NCBI GenBank assembly: GCA_032988165.1
Contig: JANTQF010000464.1
Span: 1-23,138, forward strand
Direction: 5' to 3'
Length of the DNA stretch: 23,138 nucleotides
Origin: Emmonsiellopsis sp. PD_33
Lineage: Eukaryota > Ascomycota > Eurotiomycetes > Onygenales > Ajellomycetaceae
Under the pieces are notes generated by a model. That model had not been told where the DNA came from, did no database searches, and worked only from the letters and a program-made list of their open reading frames with translations. Position 1 is the first letter of the stretch. Every line of letters starts with the position of its first letter. Of the stretch, positions 1 to 9,329 are shown piece by piece. Position numbers and translations under genes: made by a program.

Positions 1-118
1 GGATATGAGGAGAGGAAAGAGGAAAAGAAAAAAAATGAGAAGGAAAGACTGGTGGAAAGAAGAAAATAAAGAGAGGAGTAGAGGGATGGAGTAAGAGGGG
101 GGGGGGGGGAGAGGGGCG
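1..118. repeat. Purine-rich tract with G13 run
   Basis: Almost all bases on the plus strand are A or G, ending in a 13-base G run at 97-109. The opposite strand is a CT-rich tract of the kind found in fungal promoters and 5' leaders, so it may belong to a leftward gene outside the window. Confidence 0.8.
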
Positions 119-239
119 CACTGGGATATTATTTGGCAAAAAGCGTTCTGCAGCCAATGGATGGAAACATCGAGGGAAATGGTGGGTTGACGAGAAAGAA
201 AAAGGCCCAGTCCAGATGGCGATGATCACAAAGGAGCCC

Positions 240-292
240 ATTTTTTGCTTATTTTGCTTTTTCTTCTTTTTCTTTTCTTTGCTTTTTTTCCC
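240..292. repeat. Polypyrimidine tract
   Basis: About 50 bases of T with scattered C and rare G on the plus strand. Tracts like this are common in fungal promoters and 3' ends; no function can be assigned. Confidence 0.7.
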
Positions 293-652
293 GGCAAGTT
301 TAACTTCAGGTTGGTAGGGAGCTACGGAGTACGGGGGAAACTCCTTTGAATACTCCGGTCAGTCCACATAATGAGCCATGCACATTCTCATCCATGCATG
401 AGGATTGAGGAATGATGAGAAGGGATAGGAATCAATTACTAGCAATGTAATGCGGATACTCGAGAACATTAGTTAATCCAAAGACAGATGTACTGTACGT
501 GCGTAGCAGCAGCTTCTTTACCTCGCTTTAACCCCGCCGTCAACACCCCTCCCTCCCCCTCCCCCCCCTTCTCCTTTGTCCCTCGAGACTCTTTCCCCTT
601 TTAGAGAAGAATAGATCGATTTTATCAGCCCATTGTGCATCTTGCATTTTGC

Positions 653-750
653 CAGACACAGACAGACAGACAGACAGCCAATATATATTCTTAACTCACC
701 CCAACAACTCAAACTGAAAGGGCAGGCAGATCTAACCAGACAGACAGACA
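653..750. repeat. Two (GACA)n microsatellites
   Basis: Four GACA units lie at 661-676 within a longer imperfect CAGACA stretch, and a second run of about three units lies at 737-750. The two runs are separated by about 60 bases of ordinary sequence. Confidence 0.85.
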
Positions 751-830
751 AGCGGGCTTATTTAACCAGCAGTGAGATAGGGTTTGCATTATCACATACA
801 TTGATAGTTGTGAACTGGTGCATGTTTTGT

Positions 831-866
831 CCATCCATCCATTCACCCACCCATCCATCCACTCCC
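831..866. repeat. (CCAT)n-like imperfect microsatellite
   Basis: CCATCCATCC occurs twice, at 831-840 and again at 851-860, linked by CAC-rich variants of the same tetramer. Confidence 0.8.
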
Positions 867-972
867 TTTACTCATGCTTCCAGTGTATGCGTGTGTGTCT
901 TGTCTACATACCTACCTGCCACCACACAGACTGCATAAAGCTAGCCCATTAGTACTAGGTAACTACGACATT

Positions 973-992
973 GGATAGGATAGGATAGGATA
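973..992. repeat. (GGATA)4 pentamer repeat
   Basis: Four perfect tandem GGATA units. Confidence 0.9.
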
Positions 993-1061
993 ATGCCGCA
1001 GATCCCCATTATCTTGTCTGTGGACAACTGGTAGTTAGCCATCCATGACCGGCCGGCCCAT

Positions 1062-1081
1062 GCAGCCCGCAGCCCGCAGCC
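1062..1081. repeat. (GCAGCCC)3 heptamer repeat
   Basis: Nearly three perfect tandem copies of GCAGCCC, next to the palindromic GGCCGGCC patch at about 1050. Confidence 0.85.
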
Positions 1082-1233
1082 ATCTCATCCGTCCTACAAC
1101 TTACAAGTACTACTACAACTATGAATGCTATGGTGTGACAATGACATGGTTGACCTACCTTGCTACTTCTCCTTGTACGGGTTCCGTCATGCGTGTTCCA
1201 TAGCCGTGGGGACGGAGGAGGGTGGGAGGATAG

Positions 1234-1256
1234 GTATGTATATATGTATGTATGTT
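1234..1256. repeat. (TATG)n microsatellite
   Basis: Imperfect tandem TATG/TATA units, five to six copies. Confidence 0.85.
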
Positions 1257-1298
1257 TGAATGGATGGAAAACCCGTGGTGGTATATAGGAGAAGGTGC

Positions 1299-1321
1299 TT
1301 TTTTTTTTTGGGGGGGGGGGG
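1299..1321. repeat. T11 run joined directly to G12 run
   Basis: Eleven T followed at once by twelve G on the plus strand. Such a junction is prone to polymerase slippage, so the exact lengths may be sequencing-dependent. Confidence 0.85.
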
Positions 1322-1418
1322 AATAGTTTGGTTTCAGCTAATTTTCTTTTTTTGCGGAGCGAAGCGAAGCAATATTTATGTTGGCTTAATCCCTGCTAAT
1401 TGTGGATCCCTCATCCCG

Positions 1419-1480
1419 ATTGGGAGTCTTGGCAAATTCCTGCACTCTGATTGGTGTGAACTTGAACCGATGTCACGTGA
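1419..1480. promoter_or_regulatory. Promoter-like cluster: two inverted CCAAT boxes and an E-box
   Basis: ATTGG (CCAAT on the minus strand) occurs at 1419-1423 and 1450-1454, and the palindrome TCACGTGA at 1473-1480 contains a CACGTG E-box. In filamentous fungi CCAAT is bound by the HAP/CBC complex and CACGTG by bHLH factors. Co-occurrence within 60 bases is suggestive, but no gene that it would serve is visible. Confidence 0.3.
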
Positions 1481-2020
1481 TTTAAGCGAAGTGCAGGCGG
1501 TGAAGCACCACTTTTCTGCCGCTTTCATACCCCCCGCGGACCTCGCGGTCTGCAATGCCTTTGACCACTGAGAGGCTCGTGGGCAAGCAGTATTTTATAT
1601 CTCTTGAGTTTGTGAGCGGGTAGGAGGGAACAGGAAGGGAAGGGAAGAGAAGGAATGAGAGTTTTCAGCAATCTAATCAATTTTTGGGTATGAATTAATG
1701 ATTAACCCCTCTCATCTCATTCTCTTTTGCATACATATACATGTAACACAGGACAGTACATAACTCCCCACCCTCTATCTCTCAACCACAGGACCTTTTA
1801 ACCATTTTATGCTGATACTTTTACACCCGCGCATGTCAAGGTTCCCAAGGACATGGGCATGCAGAAGTGGTCGCTTCCAAAATCCTGGGAGGAGAAGAGG
1901 GGGGGAAGGGGAGGGGAGGGGGTGTAGGTTGCAATTCTAGACCAGTGATATCAGATCCTGTGAGATCCCGTTGTTCCGGCTGGGAGAAACCGTAGCAATA
2001 ATTAAAAGGAGTTCGTCCAC

Positions 2021-2028
2021 TATATAAG
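2021..2028 (+). promoter_or_regulatory. Orphan TATA-like box
   Basis: TATATAAG on the plus strand, about 550 bp downstream of the CCAAT/E-box cluster. No credible reading frame follows it, so it is either chance or part of a noncoding promoter. Confidence 0.2.
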
Positions 2029-2420
2029 AGGTTTGAGTTCAGAGTGTTAGATTGGCCTTTTTTTTTTGTAGTCGCCTTTTGAATAATCTGATTTGAAGAA
2101 GTAATGGTAGTCTTTACTGGGAAAGGTGTCTTTTTTTTTGGAGGCGTGTTCACTTGAGGATGAATATCAGGGGAGGGGGGGAGGGGGCTTGGATGTCAGT
2201 GTCTCCGACCGCCTTTTACATTTGTATTTCTCAGCAAAAAGATACCCCTCAATTCCGGTGGAAGCAATCTTTCCCCCCTCCCCATTCCATCCCCTCCCAG
2301 CCTCCAAAACAGAAATAAAACGGCGCAGTGCAAGAGAAGTATTCAACGGTAATCCATCCTCTTTCCTTCTCAAAGATATATAGCAGAGAAACAGAGCAAA
2401 AAAAATAACCCCTCCTGCAA

Positions 2421-2430
2421 CCCCCCCCCC
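2421..2430. repeat. C10 homopolymer
   Basis: Ten consecutive C, followed shortly by a CA-rich tract at about 2440-2452. Confidence 0.85.
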
Positions 2431-2461
2431 TTTTAATAAACCACACACACACCGCAAACTC

Positions 2462-2499
2462 CAAACCCACCCAAACCCAAACCCAAACCCAAAAAAAAA
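2462..2499. repeat. (CCCAAA)n hexamer repeat ending in A9
   Basis: About four CCCAAA-type units, one degenerate, followed by a nine-base A run. The unit resembles a telomere repeat superficially, but the usual fungal telomere complement is CCCTAA, so this is treated as a plain microsatellite. Confidence 0.85.
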
Positions 2500-2549
2500 G
2501 GAACCTCCCCTTGCGTCATTGTGCATGGCGCCGAATTAAAGTGGGCGAG

Positions 2550-2557
2550 TGACGTCA
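2550..2557. promoter_or_regulatory. Perfect CRE palindrome (ATF/CREB-type)
   Basis: TGACGTCA lies in a GC-rich patch (about 2520-2700) that also contains two copies of GGCGCTAG about 16 bases apart. The motif is the consensus for fungal ATF/CREB bZIP factors such as AtfA. No target gene is visible within the window on either side. Confidence 0.3.
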
Positions 2558-2726
2558 GACCTCAGATGCCAACTGGCTCGAGGCGCGAGCTTATAACGGC
2601 GCTAGGCTGTTCTGGGCGCTAGCGTGGAGGCCCCGCCGAGGCCTGGGTGTGTGCACAGTTTTGGGTGGGACTTGGATGGAACGAGGCGGGTTGCGGCGGG
2701 CTGGGCGGTTATTTGGTGGTGTATGT

Positions 2727-2758
2727 GCATTTTACATTTTGCATTTTGCATTTTGCAG
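2727..2758. repeat. (GCATTTT)4 heptamer repeat
   Basis: Four tandem copies of GCATTTT, the first one followed by a TAC variant, ending in TTTTGCAG. Confidence 0.85.
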
Positions 2759-3961
2759 TGAACGGTGGACGGTGGAAGGTTGAGGGGGTTTTTACTTGGG
2801 ATTTATGATGCGGTTTCGGGCACGGATGCCCCATATCAATGTCAACTGGAGCCAGAGCTCGCGCGCGTGCTGGAAGTTTGCCCTGAAGGGAGGGAGGGGT
2901 ATGTAGTATGTATGTACCTATCTGTGCCTATCTGGTTCCAAGTTCCAACCAAAGACAGTGATGAATGAATGGTTCCGCATGAGATCCCGTTCCCGTGGGT
3001 AGGTTGGTAGTGGTGTGTGTGTAGCCACAAAAGAAGAAAAGAAAGCGTGGAACGGAACGGCAGTTTTCCCTTATCAAGGGCAGAAAGTCTGGCAGGATAT
3101 GTATGTACTTGTTTATGATCTTTGTAGATGGAATTATGTAAAAATGTTTTTGGTCGCTTGCATTTCAGCTACACATGTATCATATGGTTGGCCAGGTAGA
3201 GAATACTTCCTTCCTATATTCAAAAAGATCATGGCGTTTCAATAGACAGGCTACCTATCATGGATGCATCTACATAATATTAAGCATCAACATATAAAAA
3301 ACATCTAATAACAAAAAGATGATGGTATTAAGTAGCTTAACCACAAAAATTTAACTGGTTAGAATGTAATAATCAGCAAGATGTCCTTATTCAGACACAG
3401 AGTTAGTTAATGTAAACCCCTGGAAGAATAATGCCAAAAAAAAAAGGTTCGAGCGTGCGTGCTTTTTTTAACCACCATCACTATAAATTTTGTAAATGAA
3501 CAAAACAAAATAGGATATATTCTTCTCTTTCCTTTTCTTGCTCCTCTTTTTAATGCACCCCCCCTTTTTTTTCCCTTTCAATCAAACCAGAATCTCACAC
3601 CCATGCTGTATTCAAATATTCTAACCTGCCCTCATCTGGTCAGGTCAGGTCTGGTCTGGTATGTACCAGGCCACTTTCCTTCCTTTTTTTTTTTGTCTCC
3701 CCGCGTCCTGTTTTTCTGCTTTGTTTGGTATATCAAAATAATAACGAAACAAAAAAGCAGATAAGCGTGAAAGAATCACGAAATGGGAAAAAATGGGAAA
3801 ATTATGCAAGAGATTACCAACCAGTAAATCCAGGAAAAGGAAAAAAACACCAAGAAGGAAGAAAGCAAGAAAAGAGGTATAAAAAAAAAGAATCAGATTT
3901 GAGTTTACTTTTGTCATATCGCCGGATTTAATCAAAAAAAAATGAAGACAAAAAGAAAAAT

Positions 3962-5679
3962 CTATGCTGTAACCGTTCCGTTCTCCGCCATTTCCTTCTC
4001 CTTCGCCTCAAGCTGCTGCTTCTCATCAGCAGTCAGGTCCATCAATGGCTTGTTCTCTCCCGACTTAAGATTCCGATAATACGCGCGGATGATACTATCC
4101 GCATCATCGACGGCGATGGGTCTGATATCCGCCAACGCCTTGATCTTGGCCGTGCACTCCTTGTACTGCGGGTCGGTCATGGTGATGTTGAGCTGGTTGG
4201 CGCGCGACTTGATGGCGTTCCAGCCCGTCAGACGCGAGGCGAAGTGGACGTATCTGGTCATGCCAAAGTCGGCCGGGTTGATGATCTCGTAGGTGCTGGG
4301 GTTGTTGAGGATGGCCTTGGCGTGGATGCCGGCCTTGTGGGTGAAGGCGCAGAAGCCGGTGATGGGGTTGTTGAAGGGGATGTTGACCTGGACGGCCTGC
4401 GCGACGAGGTCCTCAATGTCCTTGATCTTCTCCAGCTTGTACTTGCTCTTGACGTAGTCGCGGTCCGCGGCAATCATGCGGGCCATGAGGCCTCCCAGGG
4501 GCGTGATGCCGTTACGCTCACCAATTCCGAGGACGGAGGTATCGATGTGGGTGGCACCGGCCTCTAGGGCGCAGTAGGCGTTGGCGATGGCGCAGCCGGT
4601 GTCGTCGTGGAAATGGGTTTCAATGTCGCACTTGACGACGCCGCGGAGAACGCGGACGAGCTCGTAGACCTGTCGTGGCGATGCGCAGCCAACGGTATCG
4701 GCAATACCGACACGGTTGACGCCGACTGCGTCGACGGCGGAGTAGATGGAAAGGAGATCGACCAGGTCGGATCGGAAGGAGTCTTCGCTGGAAAATCTGA
4801 TCTCGATGCCCTTGGACTTGACAAATTCAATGACTTCGATGGCGGTGTTCTTGATGTAGGTCATATCCTTGCCGTGCGAGTGCTCACGGAGGTATGAGGA
4901 AGTACCAATGACGACGTCGCTGTTGATGTAATGAGTGGAATGTTCAGGGGGGAGTCCGGGGAGGAATTGACTTACACTCCGTCGACACCGGTCTCGACAG
5001 CTATCCGAGCATCGTCCATATGGCATCGAATATGTGTAAGAATCTAGAGACATCAATGGTTAGTTGCATTAGGAAAAGCGTGTATAGTCGAGCGCAGCAT
5101 ACCTTAGCCCTCAGTCCAAGCTTGCAAATGGCCTCACAGTCCAACCTCGACTGCTCCGAAGCGCAGGGCGAAGTAAGTTCGATCTACAACATCCACACAT
5201 TGTCAGTCAGCAAAATAAAATAAAGGACCCCAAATATTCGCAGCACAATGGTTGCCCATGTGTAGCCCACTGTTGGGGTTGTCGATCAACAAATGCTCTG
5301 ATATGACTCACATAGTCCACACCAAAATCATCCAGCGCCTTCGCGATCTCAATCTTCTTAGCGGTGTCGAAGAAGGCATTGGCAAACTGCTCGCCCTCAC
5401 GCAGAGTGCTCTCAATGATCTTGAACCTCGACACGTTGCTCAGGAAGTCTGTGACGCCGGCATTGTGGCCGTAGGGATTCCGCGAGGTGTGTGGGTGTGG
5501 GTTCTGTTTGGTCTGGACGGCGGTGAAGCCTTCATGGTCGTGGTCGCCTTTGAACAGCGGAGAAAAGACAAGAGTCAGCATCAATGTGCGTGGACATCAT
5601 GAGAGGAGAGGAGAGCAGTACCATTGGAGTGGCCGTTGACCTGGCCGTTGGTCTCTTCCTTGGCCGAGCAGCTGCACAT
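3962..5679 (-). CDS. hcsA: Homocitrate synthase, five exons
   Basis: Condenses acetyl-CoA and 2-oxoglutarate to homocitrate, the first and regulated step of the fungal alpha-aminoadipate lysine pathway. Exons on the minus strand: 5679-5622, 5547-5312, 5183-5103, 5043-4976 and 4919-3962. The joined length is 1401 bases, giving 466 aa, the usual size for fungal Lys20/Lys21-type enzymes. All introns (74, 128, 59 and 56 bp) are GT...AG and keep the frame. The catalytic TLREGEQF motif is at about 67-74, the metal-binding HFHDDTG at 250-256, the family signature GIGERNGITPLGG near 279-291, and HKAGIHAKA at 342-350; the TIM barrel spans roughly 60-335. As expected for the lysine enzymes, the long regulatory domain of isopropylmalate synthase is absent. 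The start was chosen because it gives a short Cys-rich first exon (MCSCSAKEE) in a CCACCATG context. No lesions are seen; identification is very secure. Confidence 0.97.
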
Positions 5680-5790
5680 GGTGGAAGGTGGGGGAGCGAG
5701 CAGGGGGAGATGGAGGGGAATCAATGCAAGAGGAGGGATGTAGGACAAGAAACAGGAATGCTGGGTATATTGGAGGAACAGGAAGTGTAG

Positions 5791-5797
5791 ATTTATA
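5791..5797 (-). promoter_or_regulatory. TATA box of the homocitrate synthase gene
   Basis: TATAAAT on the minus strand, about 112 bp upstream of the start codon. It is preceded by a CT repeat and three CTTCAA units (about 5808-5835) and followed by a pyrimidine-rich leader that runs to the ATG, the classical arrangement of a strongly expressed fungal gene. Confidence 0.55.
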
Positions 5798-6083
5798 TGT
5801 GTGTGAGAGAGAGAGAAGTTGAAGTTGAAGTTGAAGAGAAGAAGATGTTGTGGGCGATCACAGGCCAGTCAAGCAATCCGGTATGACTGTCTCGTACCCC
5901 TCCGTAACTTACCGCTGTGACGGCGGCAAAACTGGGGAAAATTTTCAATACCGCCGCTCCAGCCAGTCGCAGTGCGTCATTTGCGGGGTTCCTCAGCAAG
6001 ATTACCGCCCAATACGCTGGCTCCACGCCCACCAAGCTGGCCATGGGCGAATATCATACTCCATGTCAACTGGTTTTTTCTGG

Positions 6084-6090
6084 TGAGTCA
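6084..6090. promoter_or_regulatory. Gcn4/CpcA-type site
   Basis: TGAGTCA matches the consensus TGA(C/G)TCA of the bZIP activator of cross-pathway (general amino acid) control. It lies about 405 bp upstream of the homocitrate synthase start codon, a sensible place and target for CpcA. Binding is inferred, not shown. Confidence 0.45.
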
Positions 6091-6508
6091 TGGTCTGTCT
6101 GGCTGCCCGGGGAGAGAGGGTGTCTATCTATCTATCCTGCTGTTGCTGTTAGACAATGCTTCCTCGGAGCTGTTTTTTATTCCTGCAGTGGCGTTTCGTG
6201 AGAAGAAGACCTTGTTGTCTGGGCATCGACATGGCTGCCGATATCGGTTATGGCGCCATTCCAATACCGGCCCACCTCTTTCTTCAGAGGAAGAACGCTC
6301 AACGTCGTAAAAAATGAATTGATATACATACTTTTCTAACGCTCGTCATAGACAGTAGAAACCAAGAAACCCCCTATCCTTCCCACCGGCAGACATGCAC
6401 GCAACGTCTATATATACAGGTCGTCTCGTTTCCCATTCATCCCCTCTGTATACATCCTAGGCCATGGCTGGCAAGTCCCACTAGCCCAGAACAAGCAACC
6501 GAGGCTTT

Positions 6509-7677
6509 TTATCTCCAATTCTTCAACCGCGATACATCATCCCGGAAAACATTCCCCCTGGTCCTCTCAGACTCATTGAAGATCTCCGTTTCCGACCGGA
6601 ACCTGTTCCCAGAAGGCTCGTCTCTGTATTGGACAGCAGGGTCATCAAGCTCGCCCATCCTGATGTCACCACCCCGTCTCTTCCTCCCTCCAAGTCTTTC
6701 GATCCTGGATTTCCCACTGCCATACCCCTTGGCCCGTCCGCCCATGATGTTCCCCAGCCCAATGCGACGAGACTTGCGCATGCCAAAGCAAAGACCAAGG
6801 GAAATCAGGAAAATCACACCAAGGCCAACAGGCAGGCCGACCGCAAGCCCGAGCTTGTTAGGTACCGGCGTGGGATCAGGAGGTGGATAATGCTTGGTAG
6901 GTTTATTGACGAGTGAAACGATAGGTCCCTGGTGTCGCCTGGGTCTCTCATCGGAATTGGGGTCGTACTCGAGAATAAACATGGTCAAATTGTTACGGGG
7001 TTCGTCCTGCAGCCAGGCCTTGTCCATCGTAATCGTTGCAGAGCCGAAGCTGTTCTCAATGCGGTCCAACGTGTAGGCGTTGACGCCACCGTTCCCAGTG
7101 GAATTAACATAGTTGAGCCCGACGGTGATGGTGGAGTTCTTCTCCATCATGTCTGAATCCCAGGTTACTGCAGCGCTTGTTAGCATACAAGCAAGTAAAC
7201 TAAAGCAACAAAAGTAGGCGGGTGATTCATTCATACCATAATATATCTCTCCGGAATACACATCGGACCCATTCACGGGCAAACAAAACGGCTTAAACGG
7301 CTCGTTCTCTGCGTGGCATTCCGCGGGAAATACCCCATTATCATCTGGATCTCCTACCGCCTTGGTGGCAGTGGCCGCGGCCGCAGCTTCAGTCGTAGTC
7401 GTGGGAGCATCGGTGGTTGTGGGAGCATCAGTGGCAGTGGTTGGGGATGGGGATGGGGTCACTGAAGCTTCTGTCGCAGAGGTGACGGCTGGAGCTATAT
7501 AGGGCAGTCCCGTATTAGTACCATTACATCACTCAATTGCAACAAGCAAAGCAAGACAGCAAAAGGCTCAAACTCACTCTCTTCCTGCCTCTTCCCCAGC
7601 ATTACATGTGCGCCAACGCCCGTACTACCCAGCGCAGCCGTGATAGCGCAGACGAGGGTGCCTTGGAACCACCGCAT
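6509..7677 (-). CDS. Psg1-family (DUF4448) type I membrane glycoprotein, three exons
   Basis: Exons on the minus strand: 7677-7578, 7494-7237 and 7167-6509; joined length 1017 bases, 338 aa. The introns (83 and 69 bp) are GT...AG; the second has a CTAAC branch site. The protein has a signal peptide (about 1-23), a KR pair at 29-30, a Ser/Thr/Ala/Pro-rich stretch (34-80), a Cys-containing lumenal domain (Cys93 and Cys104, then VTWDSD at 120-125), several N-glycosylation sequons (about 108, 130, 141, 179), one membrane segment (about 225-247) and a basic, Gly/Arg-rich cytosolic tail of about 90 residues. This order matches the fungal Psg1/DUF4448 family; yeast Psg1 (Ykl077w) stabilises the plasma-membrane ATPase Pma1 in the Golgi. 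An in-frame ATG at 7707 would add ten hydrophilic residues before the signal peptide, so 7677 is preferred. The exact partner in this organism is unknown. Confidence 0.82.
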
Positions 7678-8300
7678 CGCGCCTGTGTGTTTGCCTGCCT
7701 GTCTCAATCTCGATCAATCCGGTGACGATAGGGGGGCGGGGGTGTCTGGAAGAATGGAATAAAAGCTGTTTGAATATCCAGAAGGGAGGTAAAGCACAGC
7801 GCGTGCTGGTTCTCATACGCGCACTGGATGCAACGGAGGAGAGGGAGGGAAAATGGCGCATGTCCCCCTGTAATTCCAAGCGAGGGCAAGGCTGATGCTA
7901 ATGGACGGCAGGCGGGATCCCCGTGTGGGTGCATCCCGGCTGCTTATTATCTGCCTTGCTTTTGTTGTTTTAGTGCAGTTCAGGGGCTGGAAACATCGCC
8001 GTTCCTGGTATCGTCATCCCGCGTAATATCGGGCTCTGGCACACTGGATTGCGTGCTGTGATTGGCCAGATGGTGTATTTCTGGATTAGCTAAGCGGAAT
8101 CTCGTAAGGTACAGTACGGGCTGAAACACTCGCGTGCTGCTGCACATCATCGATGGGAAGCAGGATCGACGCATAAAAAGCTTGTGTTGGGCTATCGATA
8201 GGGAGGTGGGAGGGGGGTTTACTCTCTGCAATAGAACATATATATACTGCTTTATTTACGGCGGATATAGAATACTATTTCAAATGACTGATATTGCGGA
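7678..8300. promoter_or_regulatory. Upstream region of the Psg1-family gene
   Basis: Promoter space for the leftward gene ending at 6509. The near part (7680-7800) is pyrimidine-rich on the coding strand, as in a leader. I see no clear TATA box or known factor site. Short open frames on both strands look accidental. Sequence becomes AT-rich near 8240, roughly where the decayed region starts. Confidence 0.4.
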
Positions 8301-8458
8301 ATCTAGAATACTAGTAGTATCTACCATACTTGGGTTATGTTACTCCTAGTATTCCTGCAACCGTTGGATTCGATATCCTATCCAGGATACTGGCCAGGAG
8401 AAGATATCGCGATGTTATCTACATAAAGTGTTGGATATATCTCTTTTCACTTACCAGA

Positions 8459-9106
8459 TTAAACCCCCTGGTCCCGTTTGGGAGATTTCATATCTATCTT
8501 GTTTCTCGCGTTAATTCTCGCCAGCTGGGCAGAAGATTGCCATGTGGGCGGTTCGTTGATATCCGTCATCGAACTCAAGGCGTTGTTCTTACCCCCATGG
8601 CTTCCTCTGCCCATATATTGCCCATGTCGTTGCCTGTCCTGCATCACTATGAGCTTTGTAGTTTCAACCTTCAGAATCCCAGAATCCTCACCTAACATGC
8701 CAGTACCTATATTCTCATTTGTTTTAGATTCTTTTTTAGTTTTGATGAGCTGAGCAAGTTTCTCCTTTAGCCCTTTAATATATTCTAGAAGTGACTTTAA
8801 GTCCGAAACTGTCCTTCTCTCTGAACTTCTAGCGGATAGCTGCAGATCAGTTGATAGGGGAAGTTGCATTATATTAGCATTGAATGCTGATAGGCGGTAT
8901 AACTCGCTCTTGGATGCTGGGCCATGCTTGTTGGAACGACACGGGGGCTGGTCGGAAGAAATGATCGATCTCAGACCAGCCGCAGCCCTTTGGTCAATCA
9001 TCTTGACTCTCCCCTGAAACCCCATTCTTTGGGGTTTAGTAAGTATAGTATCATCCAAAATGGGGACCTGTGATGAGTTGGTGCATAATCTTAACCAAGA
9101 CCACAC
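8459..9106 (-). pseudogene. Unrecognised 215-codon open frame with a coiled-coil-like segment
   Basis: This is the longest uninterrupted frame in the decayed region and too long to be readily explained by chance at this base composition. I do not recognise the protein. It is hydrophilic; residues about 100-130 (SDLKSLLEYIKGLKEKLAQL and following Lys-rich sequence) look helical and coiled-coil forming, and the C-terminal third is rich in Gly, Ser, Gln and Arg. There is no signal peptide, membrane segment or catalytic motif. No good start context or promoter is evident, and both sides are decayed, so it may be the surviving central part of a larger gene, for instance the nucleic-acid-binding part of a retroelement protein, or an unrelated fungal gene. 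Whether it is functional is unclear. Confidence 0.35.
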
Positions 9107-9329
9107 GCGTCGGCGAGCCCACCTCCTCGAATTGGTGACTGTTCACGGTAGAGCACGAAGGCTAAGCCTGTTACTTGCCAACCTTTTACGGTTAGCGACT
9201 TCACCTCGGACGGTTTCAGGGTTGGAAATGCCCGGGGTTTAGAAGACGATGACAGCGTCCGTGCCGCTACCATTTTTGCGTCTTCTCCTGGTCTCGAAAC
9301 GACTTGTTGTTTGACGTTGGATCGACTCC

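Larger units (their letters stand above)
1..3961. other. Long gene-free region rich in simple repeats
   Basis: I find no supportable gene in these 3.9 kb. The open frames are short, run through homopolymers and low-complexity tracts, and resemble no family I know. The first 2.8 kb alternate purine-rich, pyrimidine-rich and microsatellite stretches with short GC-rich patches. From about 3240 onward the sequence becomes AT-rich with many A and T runs; its right end must contain the 3' untranslated region and poly(A) site of the homocitrate synthase gene, which reads leftward and stops at 3962. The rest could be the promoter and leader of a gene beyond the left edge, or a noncoding transcript. 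The sequence alone does not decide this. Confidence 0.6.
5680..6508. promoter_or_regulatory. Intergenic: homocitrate synthase promoter and 3' flank of the Psg1-family gene
   Basis: Both flanking genes read leftward, so this interval holds the promoter of the right-to-left homocitrate synthase gene and the 3' untranslated region of the upstream membrane-protein gene. Visible elements are the TATA box and CT-rich leader on the left, a CCAAT at 6009-6013, a perfect TGAGTCA at 6084-6090, and a short (CTAT)3 run near 6124-6135. Open frames of 80-110 codons occur on both strands at 5793-6310 but overlap one another and show no family features, so none is called as a gene. Confidence 0.6.

Noticed and set aside
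1260..1571. 103-codon plus-strand frame
   Set aside because: Passes through the T11-G12 homopolymer junction and reads as low-complexity Phe/Gly sequence.
2462..2499. CCCAAA repeats as an internal telomere sequence
   Set aside because: Fungal telomeres in this group have CCCTAA-type repeats, and other microsatellites of unrelated units are adjacent.
2167..2526. 119-codon minus-strand frame rich in Gly and Phe
   Set aside because: The composition comes from the CCCAAA and C-rich repeats on the other strand.
5793..6310. Several 78-112 codon frames on both strands in the homocitrate synthase promoter
   Set aside because: They overlap each other in different frames, have no motifs, and the minus-strand one runs into the TATA box of the real gene.
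7678..7707. Upstream in-frame ATG at 7707 for the Psg1-family gene
   Set aside because: It would put ten polar residues before a well-formed signal peptide; the ATG at 7677 gives the expected N-terminus.
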